A stretch of 64,000 nt of DNA from Macrococcus equipercicus (GCF_004359525.2 NZ_SCWC02000002.1:124001-188000), one strand, 5' to 3'. Counted from the stretch's first letter, positions 49,480 to 59,009 are shown. Notes: generated by a model not told the origin, from the letters alone. Numbers and translations: made by a program.

Positions 49480-49773
49480 ATGTTAACAGGAAAACAGAAA
49501 CGTTATTTAAGAGCAAAAGCCCATCACATTGACCCGATTTTTCAAGTCGGTAAAGGTGGTATCAACGGTAATTTAATCGACCAGCTGAACGATGCACTGG
49601 AGAAACGCGAACTGATTAAAGTGAGTGTGCTTCAGAACAATATGGACGAAAAAGAAGTGCTTGCTGAAGAGTTGGCACGACGCGTCTACGGTGAACTTGT
49701 GCAGGTCATCGGGTCAACGATCATTCTCTACAAACCGTCCCGGAACCACAAGCAGCTAGAATTACCGCGATGA
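49480..49773 (+). CDS. yhbY: CRM-domain ribosome assembly protein YhbY
   Basis: 97 residues of the CRS1-YhbY RNA-binding fold: LTGKQKRYLRAKAHHIDPIFQVGKGG cut short here to its recognisable parts LTGKQKRYLRAKAHH and FQVGKGGI (the GxxG loop). Binds pre-50S particles. Called YqeI in B. subtilis. Overlaps nadD by four bases. Confidence 0.94.
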   Translation: MLTGKQKRYLRAKAHHIDPIFQVGKGGINGNLIDQLNDALEKRELIKVSVLQNNMDEKEVLAEELARRVYGELVQVIGSTIILYKPSRNHKQLELPR

Positions 49774-50339
49774 TTATACTTTACGGCGGATCGTTTGATC
49801 CTATTCATATCGGTCATATGATCGTTGCTCATGAAGTGTATCAGTCTTTTCGACCGGACCGGTTCATACTGATGCCTGCGCGTCAAAACCCTTTGAAAGT
49901 AAAGCGCACAGTAGCAACGAACCAGGAAAGACTGGATATGCTTAAACTGGCGGCTGCTGTTCTGGAATTCGGCGAAGTGTCTGACATGGAAATCAACCGG
50001 ACGGGTGACAGCTATACGTATGATACTGTGCTTGAATTAAGCCGTTATGATGAGGATATTGCGGTCATCATCGGCACCGATCAATACGTCCAGCTTAATC
50101 GGTGGCACCGCATTGATGAACTTAAGAAGCTCTGCCGTTTTATCGTCGTCAATCGCGAGACAGAAGAAAATCAAGTAACGGCACCGGATATGTCGTTTCA
50201 TATCCCGAGAATCGACATCAGCGCTACAGAAATTAGAAGAAGGCTGACTGAAGGAGCAACCGTCAAATTCTGGCTGCATCCTGAGATTGAAGCCTTTGTC
50301 CGAAAGGAACAGATCTATGAAAAAGAAAAGAGCCATTAA
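49770..50339 (+). CDS. nadD: Nicotinate-nucleotide adenylyltransferase
   Basis: 189 residues with the nucleotidyltransferase signature GGSFDPIHIGHM near the N-terminus and the C-terminal ISATEIRRRL matching ISSTxIR. Joins nicotinate mononucleotide and ATP to make deamido-NAD. Coupled to yhbY by ATGA overlap; its end overlaps yqeK. Confidence 0.96.
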   Translation: MIILYGGSFDPIHIGHMIVAHEVYQSFRPDRFILMPARQNPLKVKRTVATNQERLDMLKLAAAVLEFGEVSDMEINRTGDSYTYDTVLELSRYDEDIAVIIGTDQYVQLNRWHRIDELKKLCRFIVVNRETEENQVTAPDMSFHIPRIDISATEIRRRLTEGATVKFWLHPEIEAFVRKEQIYEKEKSH

Positions 50340-50883
50340 ACTAGTAGAAGAGAAGCTGCCGAAAAAACGATTCGAACATTCTATGCGTGTTGCAGAGACA
50401 GCGGTCAAAATGGCTGATTTATTCAACGGTGACGCAGAGAAAGTAGAGCTTGCAGGCATTCTGCATGACTACGCGAAGTACGATGATTTAGCGCTCATGT
50501 ATCAGCTGGTGACGAAGTATGAACTTGACCGGGAACTGCTTGCCTATAATTCTGAAATACTGCACGGACCGGTTGCTGCAGCTCTCATGAAATATGAACA
50601 CGGCATAGAAGACGTAGAAGTGCTGCAGGCGATATTTAATCATACAACCGGTCGCAAGCAGATGACATTGACAGAGAAAATTATTTTTGTCGCTGACTAT
50701 ATCGAACCCGGACGAAATCAGCCGGGTGTCGATGAGATGAGAACAATGATATTTGACGAGAAAAAACTTGATAAAGCGATTTACGACATTTCGAAGCGGA
50801 CCGTCAAATTTCTGCTTGAAAATGATAAATGCATTTATCCCAGAACAATTGAGTGTTTAAATTACTATAACTTAGAAAAATAG
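50317..50883 (+). CDS. yqeK: HD-domain Ap4A hydrolase YqeK
   Basis: 188 residues from ATG 50317 (MKKKRAIKLVEEKLP), which overlaps nadD by 23 bases; an earlier in-frame ATG at 50287 is deeper in nadD and lacks a ribosome site. HD motifs FEHSMRVAETA, ILHDYAKYD and FNHTTGRKQMT. YqeK proteins split diadenosine tetraphosphate symmetrically. Standard cluster position. Confidence 0.93.
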   Translation: MKKKRAIKLVEEKLPKKRFEHSMRVAETAVKMADLFNGDAEKVELAGILHDYAKYDDLALMYQLVTKYELDRELLAYNSEILHGPVAAALMKYEHGIEDVEVLQAIFNHTTGRKQMTLTEKIIFVADYIEPGRNQPGVDEMRTMIFDEKKLDKAIYDISKRTVKFLLENDKCIYPRTIECLNYYNLEK

Positions 50884-50899
50884 GAAAAGGATTGAGTGA

Positions 50900-51250
50900 A
50901 TGGATTCAAAACAATTATTGGAAGTAGCAGCAAAAGCATGTGATGACAAACGTGCAGAAGAAATTTTAGCAATTGATGTCAAAACAATCAGCGGGATCAC
51001 AGATTATTTTTTAATCTGTCATGCCAATTCAGATAGACAAGTACAGGCGATTGCCCGCGAAGTAAAAGATCAGGCCCACAAAAACGGGCTGGATGTCAAC
51101 CGCCTGGAGGGCTTCAATGAAGCGCGCTGGGTACTGATTGACCTCGGTGATGTCGTCGTCCATGTCTTCCATAAAGAAGAACGGGGCTACTATAATCTGG
51201 AGCGTCTATACCGTGACGCTGAGTTCATTGAGTTTGAACAGGTAGACTAA
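50900..51250 (+). CDS. rsfS: Ribosome silencing factor RsfS
   Basis: 116 residues: KRAEEILAIDVKTISGITDYFLI in part (AIDVKTISGITDYFLIC), EGFNEARWVLIDLGDVVVHVF, ERGYYNLERLY. Binds L14 on the 50S subunit and blocks joining with 30S in starvation. Followed after one base by a methyltransferase gene. Confidence 0.95.
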   Translation: MDSKQLLEVAAKACDDKRAEEILAIDVKTISGITDYFLICHANSDRQVQAIAREVKDQAHKNGLDVNRLEGFNEARWVLIDLGDVVVHVFHKEERGYYNLERLYRDAEFIEFEQVD

Positions 51251-51251
51251 G

Positions 51252-51968
51252 ATGGCCTATGAAGCATTTGCGGCGTTATATGACAGGCTGATGTATGATC
51301 AGCCTTATGATAAGTGGCTGGCAGTGACCGCACCTTATTTAACTGATGCAAAGACAGTGCTCGATCTCGGCTGCGGCACCGGCAGTTTCACGACGCTGCT
51401 GCCCACGTCTCTGACCCGTGTCGGTGTTGACTTAAGTGCAGATATGCTTGCTGTCGCAGCTCAGAAGGATCCGTCAGTCAACTGGCTTGTTCAGGACATC
51501 ACTGAGCTGGACCTCGGCATGACGTTTGATTTAATCACATGTTACTGTGACAGTCTGAATTATATCGCAGCGGCAGATTTGCCGGCACTGTTCAGCCGGG
51601 TGAAGGCGCATCTTGCTGAAAAAGGGACCTTTCTGTTTGATGTTCACTCACAGTGGAAGATGGCACATTTGTTTGATGGTCAGACTTACACGGATGAGAC
51701 GGAGGATGTCACTTATATATGGCAGACGTTTGCCGGTGAACAAGCGGACAGTGTCTGGCATGAACTGTCGTTTTTCGTCAGAGATGACCAGGGTAAGTAT
51801 GATCGCTATGATGAAACGCACTTTCAGCAGACGTTAAGTGTGCCGGATTATACACGGCTGCTTGCTGAGGCGGAATTGAAAGCAGTACGTGTGTTTGCTG
51901 ACTTTCTGCCGGATGAGCCGGTCGGCAATGAACCGGAACGGCTGTTCTTCGTCGTGACACATCAATGA
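51252..51968 (+). CDS. Class I SAM-dependent methyltransferase (YqeM-like)
   Basis: 238 residues. SAM-binding motif VLDLGCGTGSFTTLL near residue 38, acidic post-motifs GVDLSADML and LITCYCDSLNYI. The N-terminus YEAFAALYDRLMYDQPYDKW matches YqeM, whose gene sits between yqeL (rsfS) and comER/comEA in B. subtilis. Substrate unknown. No comER is present. Last gene before the comEA leader hairpin. Confidence 0.92.
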   Translation: MAYEAFAALYDRLMYDQPYDKWLAVTAPYLTDAKTVLDLGCGTGSFTTLLPTSLTRVGVDLSADMLAVAAQKDPSVNWLVQDITELDLGMTFDLITCYCDSLNYIAAADLPALFSRVKAHLAEKGTFLFDVHSQWKMAHLFDGQTYTDETEDVTYIWQTFAGEQADSVWHELSFFVRDDQGKYDRYDETHFQQTLSVPDYTRLLAEAELKAVRVFADFLPDEPVGNEPERLFFVVTHQ

Positions 51969-52008
51969 TGAAATTAAATTTTATTTGTGACAGAAAAAAG
52001 TGAAAATG

Positions 52009-52042
52009 ACACTTCCACCGATAATTAGGTGGAGGTGTTTTT
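52009..52042 (+). promoter_or_regulatory. Hairpin that ends upstream transcripts and masks the comEA ribosome site
   Basis: ACACTTCCACC 52009-52019 pairs with GGTGGAGGTGT 52028-52038 (one G-U), eight-base loop, then T5. The 3' arm contains GGAGGTG, the only ribosome site for comEA, 9 bases from its ATG. It can act as terminator, as RNA switch, or both. Confidence 0.75.
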
Positions 52043-52044
52043 AT

Positions 52045-52668
52045 ATGGATGATTTTCTTCTGCTGCTGCAGAAACATAAGGCCAAGCTGGGTATTATAGT
52101 GGTGCTGCTGATGGCAGGTTTTCTCATCTTCAACTTCTTTAAGAATGAGCCCGGACAGACTACGGATGAAGTCGTGAAAGTGCCGGCGCAGCCCGTGAAA
52201 GCTCTTGAACCCGTGCATGATAAGACAGTCAGTGATTCAATCATGGTGGATGTTAAAGGAGCAGTGAAATTCGCTGGTGTCTACCCCGCAAAAAAGACGC
52301 AGCGGGTGAATGATGTGATCAAGTTAGCAGTGCCGCTGAAAAATGCAGATATTCAGGCAGTGAATCTGGCGATGACATTGACCGATCAAATGGTCATCTA
52401 TATTCCTGTTAAAGGAGAAGTAGCAGCGGGCAAGTATGAAATGTACCATCAGGCTGCCGGCCGTTCTGCTGCACAGCAGACAGTGAACATCAATACTGCC
52501 ACGGAAGGAGAGCTGCAGGAAATTCCCGGCATCGGTCCGAAGAAAGCGCAGGACATTCTCATGTACCGCGAGCAGCACGGCGGCTTCAAGACGAAAGAGG
52601 AGCTGAAAGAGATTAAAGGTATCGGCGAGAAGACATATGTCACCCTCGAACCATTTGTCGAATTGTAA
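52045..52668 (+). CDS. comEA: Competence DNA-binding receptor ComEA
   Basis: 207 residues from ATG 52045; an in-frame ATG at 52000 lies before the hairpin and is unlikely. Membrane span at about 14-33, an SLBB-like domain (VDVKGAVKFAGVYPAK) and a C-terminal double helix-hairpin-helix (VNINTATEGELQEIPGIGPK, EIKGIGEKTY) that holds incoming double-stranded DNA. First gene of comEA-comEB-comEC. Confidence 0.95.
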   Translation: MDDFLLLLQKHKAKLGIIVVLLMAGFLIFNFFKNEPGQTTDEVVKVPAQPVKALEPVHDKTVSDSIMVDVKGAVKFAGVYPAKKTQRVNDVIKLAVPLKNADIQAVNLAMTLTDQMVIYIPVKGEVAAGKYEMYHQAAGRSAAQQTVNINTATEGELQEIPGIGPKKAQDILMYREQHGGFKTKEELKEIKGIGEKTYVTLEPFVEL

Positions 52669-52714
52669 TTCCCGCTGTTATTGCTTAAAATAAAAGTGAT
52701 AAGGGGGAATAACA

Positions 52715-53179
52715 ATGGAACGAATGAAATGGCAGGATTACTTTATGGCGCAGAGTCAGCTGCTGGCTTTAAGGTCAACGTGCACGAGACTGAGCGTCGG
52801 CGCGACGATTGTCAGGGAAAACCGCATTATTGCCGGCGGCTATAACGGTTCGGTGTCAGGCGATGCCCATTGTATCGATGTCGGCTGCTATGTAGAGGAA
52901 GGACATTGCATCCGCACGGTCCATGCTGAGATGAACGCCTTTTTGCAGTGCGCCAAAATGGGCGTGTCGACAGAAGGAGCAGAGCTGTATGTGACACATT
53001 TTCCTTGCCTGCACTGTACAAAATCCATCATCCAGGCAGGCGTCAAAAAAATTTACTACGCTCAGGATTATAAAAATCATCCATACGCGATAGAACTGCT
53101 GTTAAAGGCAGGCATCCAGGCTGAAAAAATTCCATTTGACGCAGAGAAAACCGCTTCATATTTTATGACTATCCAGTAA
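52715..53179 (+). CDS. comEB: ComE operon protein 2, dCMP deaminase-like
   Basis: 154 residues with the zinc deaminase signature: HAEMNAF (proton-shuttle Glu) and PCLHC, plus LSVGATIVRENRIIAGGYNG. Deaminates dCMP toward dTMP; a role in DNA uptake itself is not shown. Preceded by AAGGGGGAA. Confidence 0.94.
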   Translation: MERMKWQDYFMAQSQLLALRSTCTRLSVGATIVRENRIIAGGYNGSVSGDAHCIDVGCYVEEGHCIRTVHAEMNAFLQCAKMGVSTEGAELYVTHFPCLHCTKSIIQAGVKKIYYAQDYKNHPYAIELLLKAGIQAEKIPFDAEKTASYFMTIQ

Positions 53180-53191
53180 AGGGGGATACAT

Positions 53192-55471
53192 GTGTGGCTG
53201 AATAGCGCATTAAGTGCATTGATCGGTATTCTGCTGACCGAATCTCCGGTAAGCGCATGTATCCTTGTGATAGTTCTGACTATCCATCTTTACGTTAAAA
53301 AGCAACTGATGTTTTTACTGATGTACAGTGCAGTCATCGCTGCTTTTTTGATGCTGAGCAGCAGCGGTCATACGGTCCTCAGTGACTTTGACTGGACTGA
53401 TAATGAAGCCGGGTCGTACAAAGGGCCCGTGCTTTTTGAGGACGACGTTCAAGTGGACGGAGATTTACTGTCCGGTACACTGACAGCCGGAGAGAAAAAA
53501 CTGCGTTTCAACTACTATATCGGCAGTGAAGAAGAACAGCGCTTCATCAAAGCACATATGCCTTATTATACGCGCTGTCCGGTTGATTTGAGGCTGCAGC
53601 GGGTACTGCCGAACACGAACGGCCTGAAGTTCAACTATGATGAGTACCTCAGCTTTCAAGGAATTCATTATACCGCCAAGGTAACGACATTTGACAGGAC
53701 AAGCTGTCAGCCGCTCAAACCGGTCGGCATAGACTGGCTGAAGAAATACCGGCTGCAGCTTGCTGACTGGCTGATGACGCTGCCTCATGAACGCATGGCG
53801 TATGTCGTGGCGCTGACACTTGGTGATACACGCTATTTATCCACAGATGAATTGACAGCGCTGAAAGCACTGGGCATCTATCATCTGTATGCCATCAGCG
53901 GCTCACATGTGGCATTATTATCGGTACAGCTCTTCTACGTCCTAAAGCGACTGTATGTTCCGCTGTTATACAGCCGGATGGTAATATTGGTATTGATTCC
54001 GCTCTATGCACTGCTCACCGGCTGTTCACCTTCTGTCCTGCGTGCATCTCTGTTCATTTTTCTCTATATACTGCTGAAACCGTTCGGAATGACCCTGCTG
54101 GACAGTCTCGCGCTGTCGTTTCTGTTATTCCTGCTTTATGATATCCAGCTGATAATGGACATCGGCTTCCAGTTATCCTATATCATTTCGTTTGTGCTGA
54201 TCTTTACCGGAAGGTTATTTGACGGAAAGCCGGCGCCTGCTGTTTTTATAATGACTACTTTTTTTGCGCAGATGGCGAGTCTGCCGGTCCTGCTGCTCCA
54301 TTTTAACACTATTCAGTGGAGCGGTTTTATTACGAATCTGCTGTTTGTCCCGTTTTTCACTTTCCTGCTGTTCCCGTTATGTACGCTTATTCTTCTCGCA
54401 GCGATGTTTTTTCATGTTGTACCGTCAGTGCTTCTCGATATGCTGACCGTGCTCTTTAAAATCAATGATGCACTGATTGCGCTCTTTAATGGGCTGCATC
54501 TGCCGGAGACAGTCATCAGCAACCAGTGGGCTGTCTTCTATATAATGATCGCAGCTGTCGTCTGCTACGGCATATACTGCTGCTACCGCTCGACATCAGC
54601 AGGGCTGAGCGTCATGGCTTCTCTCTGCCTGCTCCTCATGTGCTGGCCCTGGCCGAAAGAGGCAGATCGTGTGACTTTTGTAGACGTCGGACAGGGCGAT
54701 AGTACGATTGTCGAAAGTATGGGCAAAGTGATGGTCATTGATACCGGCGGTCAGCTGACGTTTGACAGCGCGCCGTGGAAAGAGCGGAGGAAAGCGTCTT
54801 CAACGGCTGATTTCTCGGTGATTCCGCTGTTGACTGAACGCGGCTATGACACGATTGATTACTTGCTGTTAACACATCCGGATCAGGATCATTTCGGGGA
54901 GGCGGTACAGCTGCTGCATCACTTTGACATTAATTATTTAATCATCAATCCGGTATCGTTCGGGGCGGAGAAATATAAGGAAACTTTGGCTGCGGCAGCA
55001 GAAAATCATACGAAGGTGATAGACAGCAGACGGCTGCCGGCCATGAAGCTTGGACATGCCCAGCTGCACTTGATGAATATAGATTCCTCAGCCGGAGACG
55101 AAAACGACAGCAGTATTGTGACGTTCGTCAAGCTTAAGCAGCTGACTTATTTGCTGATGGCAGATCTGCCTGCTGACAAAGAGCAGCAGATTACATCACA
55201 GCTCAGCGGCATCACGGTGAATGTACTGAAAATAGGCCATCACGGCAGCGAGACGAGTACTTCAGATGCGCTGCTCGATAGGCTGAAGCCGAACTATGCG
55301 GTGATTTCGGCCGGCCGTAACAACCGCTTCGGACATCCGCACTCAAGTGTCATCCGGCGGCTTGAGACACGGGGCATCAGTATACTGAACACCCAGCGCG
55401 ACGGGAAAGTGGAGTTTGAGGACAACGCGCTCATCACAGGTAAAAAGGCCATAAAAAAAACCAGACAGTAA
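53192..55471 (+). CDS. comEC: DNA-uptake channel protein ComEC/Rec2
   Basis: 759 residues, GTG start after GGGGGA (the ATG at 53190 is in a frame that stops at once). N-terminal spans, an OB-type extracellular domain, the Competence core (LYAISGSHVALLSVQLFY, LYALLTGCSPSVLRASLFIF) with many spans, and a C-terminal metallo-beta-lactamase domain (VDVGQGDSTIV, LLTHPDQDHFGEAV, KIGHHGSETSTSD) that may degrade one strand. Appears intact, so natural transformation remains possible. The stop codon lies in the terminator loop. Confidence 0.95.
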   Translation: MWLNSALSALIGILLTESPVSACILVIVLTIHLYVKKQLMFLLMYSAVIAAFLMLSSSGHTVLSDFDWTDNEAGSYKGPVLFEDDVQVDGDLLSGTLTAGEKKLRFNYYIGSEEEQRFIKAHMPYYTRCPVDLRLQRVLPNTNGLKFNYDEYLSFQGIHYTAKVTTFDRTSCQPLKPVGIDWLKKYRLQLADWLMTLPHERMAYVVALTLGDTRYLSTDELTALKALGIYHLYAISGSHVALLSVQLFYVLKRLYVPLLYSRMVILVLIPLYALLTGCSPSVLRASLFIFLYILLKPFGMTLLDSLALSFLLFLLYDIQLIMDIGFQLSYIISFVLIFTGRLFDGKPAPAVFIMTTFFAQMASLPVLLLHFNTIQWSGFITNLLFVPFFTFLLFPLCTLILLAAMFFHVVPSVLLDMLTVLFKINDALIALFNGLHLPETVISNQWAVFYIMIAAVVCYGIYCCYRSTSAGLSVMASLCLLLMCWPWPKEADRVTFVDVGQGDSTIVESMGKVMVIDTGGQLTFDSAPWKERRKASSTADFSVIPLLTERGYDTIDYLLLTHPDQDHFGEAVQLLHHFDINYLIINPVSFGAEKYKETLAAAAENHTKVIDSRRLPAMKLGHAQLHLMNIDSSAGDENDSSIVTFVKLKQLTYLLMADLPADKEQQITSQLSGITVNVLKIGHHGSETSTSDALLDRLKPNYAVISAGRNNRFGHPHSSVIRRLETRGISILNTQRDGKVEFEDNALITGKKAIKKTRQ

Positions 55472-55485
55472 CGTCTGGTTTCTTG
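55458..55485. terminator. Bidirectional terminator between comEC and yqzM
   Basis: AAACCAGAC 55458-55466 pairs with GTCTGGTTT 55473-55481. A run of A lies left and a T-rich stretch right, so it can serve both convergent genes. Confidence 0.85.
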
Positions 55486-55486
55486 C

Positions 55487-55621
55487 TTATTTCGGCAGTA
55501 AGTCAAAAATCTGGGCGATGATATAGATGGCCGAAAATGTACCTAAGCCAATTCCAAATGCCAGCATTGAGTCTTTAACATCGTTATTTTTAGACTGTAC
55601 ATCGTGTTCAAAATGATTCAT
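55487..55621 (-). CDS. yqzM: YqzM-family small membrane protein
   Basis: 44 residues, start MNHFEHDVQSKNNDVKDS, then one hydrophobic span (MLAFGIGLGTFSAIYIIAQ) and DLLPK. On the - strand, 7 bases after GGAGG. Sequence pattern, length and place opposite the comEC-holA junction match YqzM of B. subtilis. Function unknown. Confidence 0.88.
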   Translation of the reverse strand: MNHFEHDVQSKNNDVKDSMLAFGIGLGTFSAIYIIAQIFDLLPK

Positions 55622-55709
55622 TTCATCAACCTCCAATTCTTCTTTAGTATATGATAACTGGGAAAAAAAAGCTATAATGAAATTAAGATTTAATAAGGGA
55701 GCAGTTATT

Positions 55710-56678
55710 TTGAAAGCTATAACTTTAAACTATGGTGTCGTGCCTGAACTGGTAGCAGAAAAAACACGGGAAATCGTAGACGAACTGCTGCCTGACCAGG
55801 ACGATTTTAACTTTGCCAAATATGATCTGCATGAAGTGCCGGTGCAGCAGATCATCGAAGATGCCATGACGATACCATTTTTAAGCGATTATAAAGTCAT
55901 CGTCGTTAAAAACAGCTATATCTTCACCGGTGACCGGGGGAAAACAGCAGTGGAGCATTCGCTGGAGGCACTTGTTGAGTTCATCACCCGTTTCGATGGG
56001 CCGAACTATGTCATTTTTGAAGTGAATCATGACAAGCTGGATGAGCGCAAAAAAATCGTGAAATTGATGAAGCAGCAGCATCAAGTCAATAAGATCGAAG
56101 CCATGGATGAACATGCGCTCCGCCAGTGGATTAAAAAATCGCTGAACGAGCAGTTCAAAGATATCAAGCAGGATGCCCTTGATGAACTGATTCAGCTGAC
56201 AGGGGCTGACTATAAACTGATCACAAATGAGCTTGAGAAGCTGCTGCTCTATGTCGGTGACGAACCGATCATCGTCCTCAGCCATGTGAAGCTGATTGTC
56301 TCGCGCAGCCTTGAGCAGAACGTCTTTCTGCTGACCGATTATATTACGACGAACCGCAAGAAAGAAGCAGTCCAGCTGCTGCATGACCTGATCAACATGA
56401 AGGAAGAGCCGATCAAACTGCTGGCACTGATCAGCGGGCAGTATAGACTGTACTACCAGACGAAAATTTTAAATCAGAAAGGGTTCAGTGAAGCGCAGAT
56501 CGCTAAAAGCCTGAAAATACATCCTTACCGGGTGAAACTCGCCCTGAGAAAAGTAGGTCGCCTGGATCTCTCACATATACTAGGTATCATGGAGAAATGC
56601 ACGGAAACGGATTATCAGCTGAAGTCCTCTTACATGGATAAAGTGCTGATACTTGAATTGTTTATACTGAGCATATAA
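55710..56678 (+). CDS. holA: DNA polymerase III delta subunit
   Basis: 322 residues from TTG 55710, 8 bases after AAGGGAG; an upstream in-frame ATG at 55677 overlaps a TATAAT and has no ribosome site. Typical HolA pattern: YGVVPELVAEKTREIVDELL, IPFLSDYKVIVVKN, LALISGQYRLYYQTKIL, HPYRVKLALRK. Delta opens the beta clamp within the clamp loader. TATAAT at 55672-55677 may be its promoter. Confidence 0.93.
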   Translation: MKAITLNYGVVPELVAEKTREIVDELLPDQDDFNFAKYDLHEVPVQQIIEDAMTIPFLSDYKVIVVKNSYIFTGDRGKTAVEHSLEALVEFITRFDGPNYVIFEVNHDKLDERKKIVKLMKQQHQVNKIEAMDEHALRQWIKKSLNEQFKDIKQDALDELIQLTGADYKLITNELEKLLLYVGDEPIIVLSHVKLIVSRSLEQNVFLLTDYITTNRKKEAVQLLHDLINMKEEPIKLLALISGQYRLYYQTKILNQKGFSEAQIAKSLKIHPYRVKLALRKVGRLDLSHILGIMEKCTETDYQLKSSYMDKVLILELFILSI

Positions 56679-56681
56679 AAA

Positions 56682-56705
56682 AGCCCCGCGAATAATCGCG
56701 GGGCT
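56682..56705. terminator. Terminator between holA and rpsT
   Basis: AGCCCCGCGA 56682-56691 pairs exactly with TCGCGGGGCT 56696-56705. The run of A at its left becomes T6 on the - strand, so it mainly ends rpsT; holA readthrough may also stop here. Confidence 0.9.
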
Positions 56706-56716
56706 GCGTGTTATGA

Positions 56717-56965
56717 TTAGTTAGAACGCATAACTTGTGATTTTAAACGTCCAGCTTTGTTAGCATGGATTAAGTTGTTTTTAGCAGCTTTGTCAATTTT
56801 CTTAACAGCTAAAGTCACTAATTCTTGTTTGTTATCTGTGTTGTTTTCAACAGCAGCTTTTGCGTTTTTCACAGCAGTACGCATATCGTTCTTTTGAGAG
56901 ATATTAGCGTCTTGAGCTTTTTGACTTGTAGTCACGCGTTTAATAGCAGATTTAATGTTTGGCAT
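56717..56965 (-). CDS. rpsT: 30S ribosomal protein S20
   Basis: 82 residues from the ATG at 56965 (MPNIKSAIKRVTTSQKAQD), 6 bases after AGGAGGTGAC; the frame is open upstream but that is leader sequence. Highly basic, helical, alanine-rich (AVKNAKAAVENN, KAAKNNLIHANKAGRLKSQV). Opposite in direction to its neighbours, as in other Bacillales. Confidence 0.97.
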   Translation of the reverse strand: MPNIKSAIKRVTTSQKAQDANISQKNDMRTAVKNAKAAVENNTDNKQELVTLAVKKIDKAAKNNLIHANKAGRLKSQVMRSN

Positions 56966-57018
56966 GATGTCACCTCCTAATAATGAGTAACAGGTACAAT
57001 TTGTTTGCAACAAGAAAT

Positions 57019-57047
57019 ATTTTATCAAAATTAACGCCTATATGCAA
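57019..57047 (-). promoter_or_regulatory. Sigma-A promoter of rpsT
   Basis: On the - strand TTGCAT (57042-57047), 17-base spacer, TAAAAT (57019-57024), leaving a leader of about 45 bases. Confidence 0.8.
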
Positions 57048-57065
57048 TCGTTATTTTAAAATGGA

Positions 57066-57094
57066 TTGAAGTCGTTGTTTTATCTTGCTATAAT
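57066..57094 (+). promoter_or_regulatory. Sigma-A promoter of lepA
   Basis: TTGAAG 57066-57071, 17-base spacer, TATAAT 57089-57094 with TGC before it; back-to-back with the rpsT promoter. Confidence 0.85.
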
Positions 57095-57131
57095 CAATTG
57101 TATTGACTAAGAAAGAAAGTTGGTTCTATAG

Positions 57132-58955
57132 ATGAACAATGAAGCGCGCCTGAAGAGACAGGAAAAGATAAGAAACTTCTCGATTATCGCCCATATTGAC
57201 CACGGCAAATCGACATTAGCAGATAGAATTCTCGAGAACACAAAATCGGTAGCAAGCCGTGAGATGAAAGCTCAGTTGCTGGATTCAATGGATCTTGAAC
57301 GCGAACGCGGTATCACCATCAAGCTGAACGCCGTGCAGTTAAATTATACAGCAAAAGACGGCGAAACCTACATCTTTCATTTAATTGATACACCAGGACA
57401 CGTCGATTTCACTTATGAAGTGTCACGGAGCCTGGCAGCATGTGAAGGCGCCATCCTTGTAGTAGACGCAGCACAGGGTATTGAAGCGCAGACGCTCGCC
57501 AACGTTTATCTCGCGCTGGATAACAATCTGGAATTAATCCCCGTCATCAACAAGATTGACCTGCCGGCTGCAGAACCGGAGCGGGTCAAGCAGGAGATAG
57601 AAGATGTCATCGGCCTTGATGCTTCTGATGCAGTGCTCGCTTCGGCTAAAGCCAACATCGGTATCGACGAAATACTGGAACAGATTGTCGAGCTTGTGCC
57701 GCCGCCGGAAGGCGATCCTGAAGCACCGCTTAAAGCGCTGATTTTTGACAGTGCGTTCGATGCTTACCGCGGTGTGATTTCATCCATCCGTGTTATCGAC
57801 GGCACAGTTAAAGCGGGCGATAGAATCCGTATGATGGCGACCGGTAAAGAATTTGAAGTGGTGGAAGTAGGTATCAATACACCGAAGCAGCTTCCGGTCG
57901 CAGAACTGACTGTCGGTGACGTCGGTTATATCACAGCTTCCATTAAAAACGTAGCTGATTCAAGTGTCGGCGATACAATCACGCTTGCCGGCAATCCGGC
58001 AGCTGAACCGCTGCAAGGTTACAAGAAGATGAATCCGATGGTCTTCTGCGGAATCTATCCGATAGAAACAGGGCGCTATAATGATCTGCGGGAAGCGCTG
58101 GAAAAACTGCAGTTGAATGATGCGTCACTTGAATTCGAAGCGGAGACGTCACAGGCGCTCGGCTTTGGTTTCCGGGTCGGTTTCCTTGGGCTGCTGCATA
58201 TGGAGATCATTCAGGAGCGTATTGAGCGCGAGTTCGGCATTGAACTCATTGCGACTGCGCCGTCTGTTATTTATAAATGCGAGATGACAGATAAGTCCGA
58301 AGTCATCGTGGATAATCCATCAAAAATGCCGGATCCGCAGAAAATAGATAAAATCTTTGAACCGTATGTTAAAGCGAGCATCATGGTGCCGAATGACTAT
58401 GTCGGTTCTGTCATGGAGCTGTGCCAGAAAAAACGTGGTAATTTCCAGACGATGGACTACATGGATGACATCCGTGTCAATATCATTTATGAGATTCCGC
58501 TGTCAGAGATTGTCTTTGATTTCTTTGACCAGCTGAAATCCAATACAAAAGGTTATGCGTCATTTGACTACGAACTGATCGGCTATAAAGAGAGCCGCCT
58601 TGTCAAGATGGACATTCTGCTGAACGGTGACACTGTCGATGCACTGAGCTTTATCGTTCACCGTGACTTCGCCTACGACCGCGGTAAAGTCATCGTCGAA
58701 AAACTGAAGACATTAATTCCGAGACAGCAGTTTGAAGTGCCTGTTCAGGCAGCCATCGGGCAGAAGATTGTGGCACGGACAAATATTAAGTCCATCGGGA
58801 AGAACGTTCTTGCGAAATGTTACGGCGGTGACATCAGCCGTAAACGTAAACTGCTGGAAAAACAGAAAGCAGGTAAAGCGAAGATGAAAGCGGTCGGCTC
58901 TGTGGAAATCCCGCAGGAAGCTTTCCTTGCTGTACTGAAAATGGATGAAGAATAA
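57132..58955 (+). CDS. lepA: Elongation factor 4 (LepA)
   Basis: 607 residues of translational GTPase: G1 [10 protein letters not shown]2 RERGITIK, G3 DTPGHVDF, G4 NKIDLP, then domains II, III, V and the LepA-specific C-terminus ([20 protein letters not shown]). Promotes ribosome back-translocation or initiation under stress. Weak ribosome site (AGAAAG). Terminator follows. Confidence 0.97.
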   Translation: MNNEARLKRQEKIRNFSIIAHIDHGKSTLADRILENTKSVASREMKAQLLDSMDLERERGITIKLNAVQLNYTAKDGETYIFHLIDTPGHVDFTYEVSRSLAACEGAILVVDAAQGIEAQTLANVYLALDNNLELIPVINKIDLPAAEPERVKQEIEDVIGLDASDAVLASAKANIGIDEILEQIVELVPPPEGDPEAPLKALIFDSAFDAYRGVISSIRVIDGTVKAGDRIRMMATGKEFEVVEVGINTPKQLPVAELTVGDVGYITASIKNVADSSVGDTITLAGNPAAEPLQGYKKMNPMVFCGIYPIETGRYNDLREALEKLQLNDASLEFEAETSQALGFGFRVGFLGLLHMEIIQERIEREFGIELIATAPSVIYKCEMTDKSEVIVDNPSKMPDPQKIDKIFEPYVKASIMVPNDYVGSVMELCQKKRGNFQTMDYMDDIRVNIIYEIPLSEIVFDFFDQLKSNTKGYASFDYELIGYKESRLVKMDILLNGDTVDALSFIVHRDFAYDRGKVIVEKLKTLIPRQQFEVPVQAAIGQKIVARTNIKSIGKNVLAKCYGGDISRKRKLLEKQKAGKAKMKAVGSVEIPQEAFLAVLKMDEE

Positions 58956-58983
58956 ACAAGCAGCTGATGACGCCTTGGTCGTT

Positions 58984-59009
58984 CCCCGGAGGAAACGCCG
59001 GGGCGTTTT
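58984..59009 (+). terminator. Intrinsic terminator after lepA
   Basis: CCCCGG 58984-58989 pairs with CCGGGG 58998-59003; an outer GACGCC / GGCGTT pairing (58969-58974 with 59002-59007) is an alternative; T4 follows. Confidence 0.7.

Noticed and set aside
52000-52044. Longer comEA starting at ATG 52000
   Set aside because: That start lies before the hairpin without a ribosome site; ATG 52045 has GGAGG 9 bases upstream.
56966-57028. 21-residue extension of S20
   Set aside because: The extension is leader; AGGAGGTG directly precedes the ATG giving the conserved MPNIKSA.
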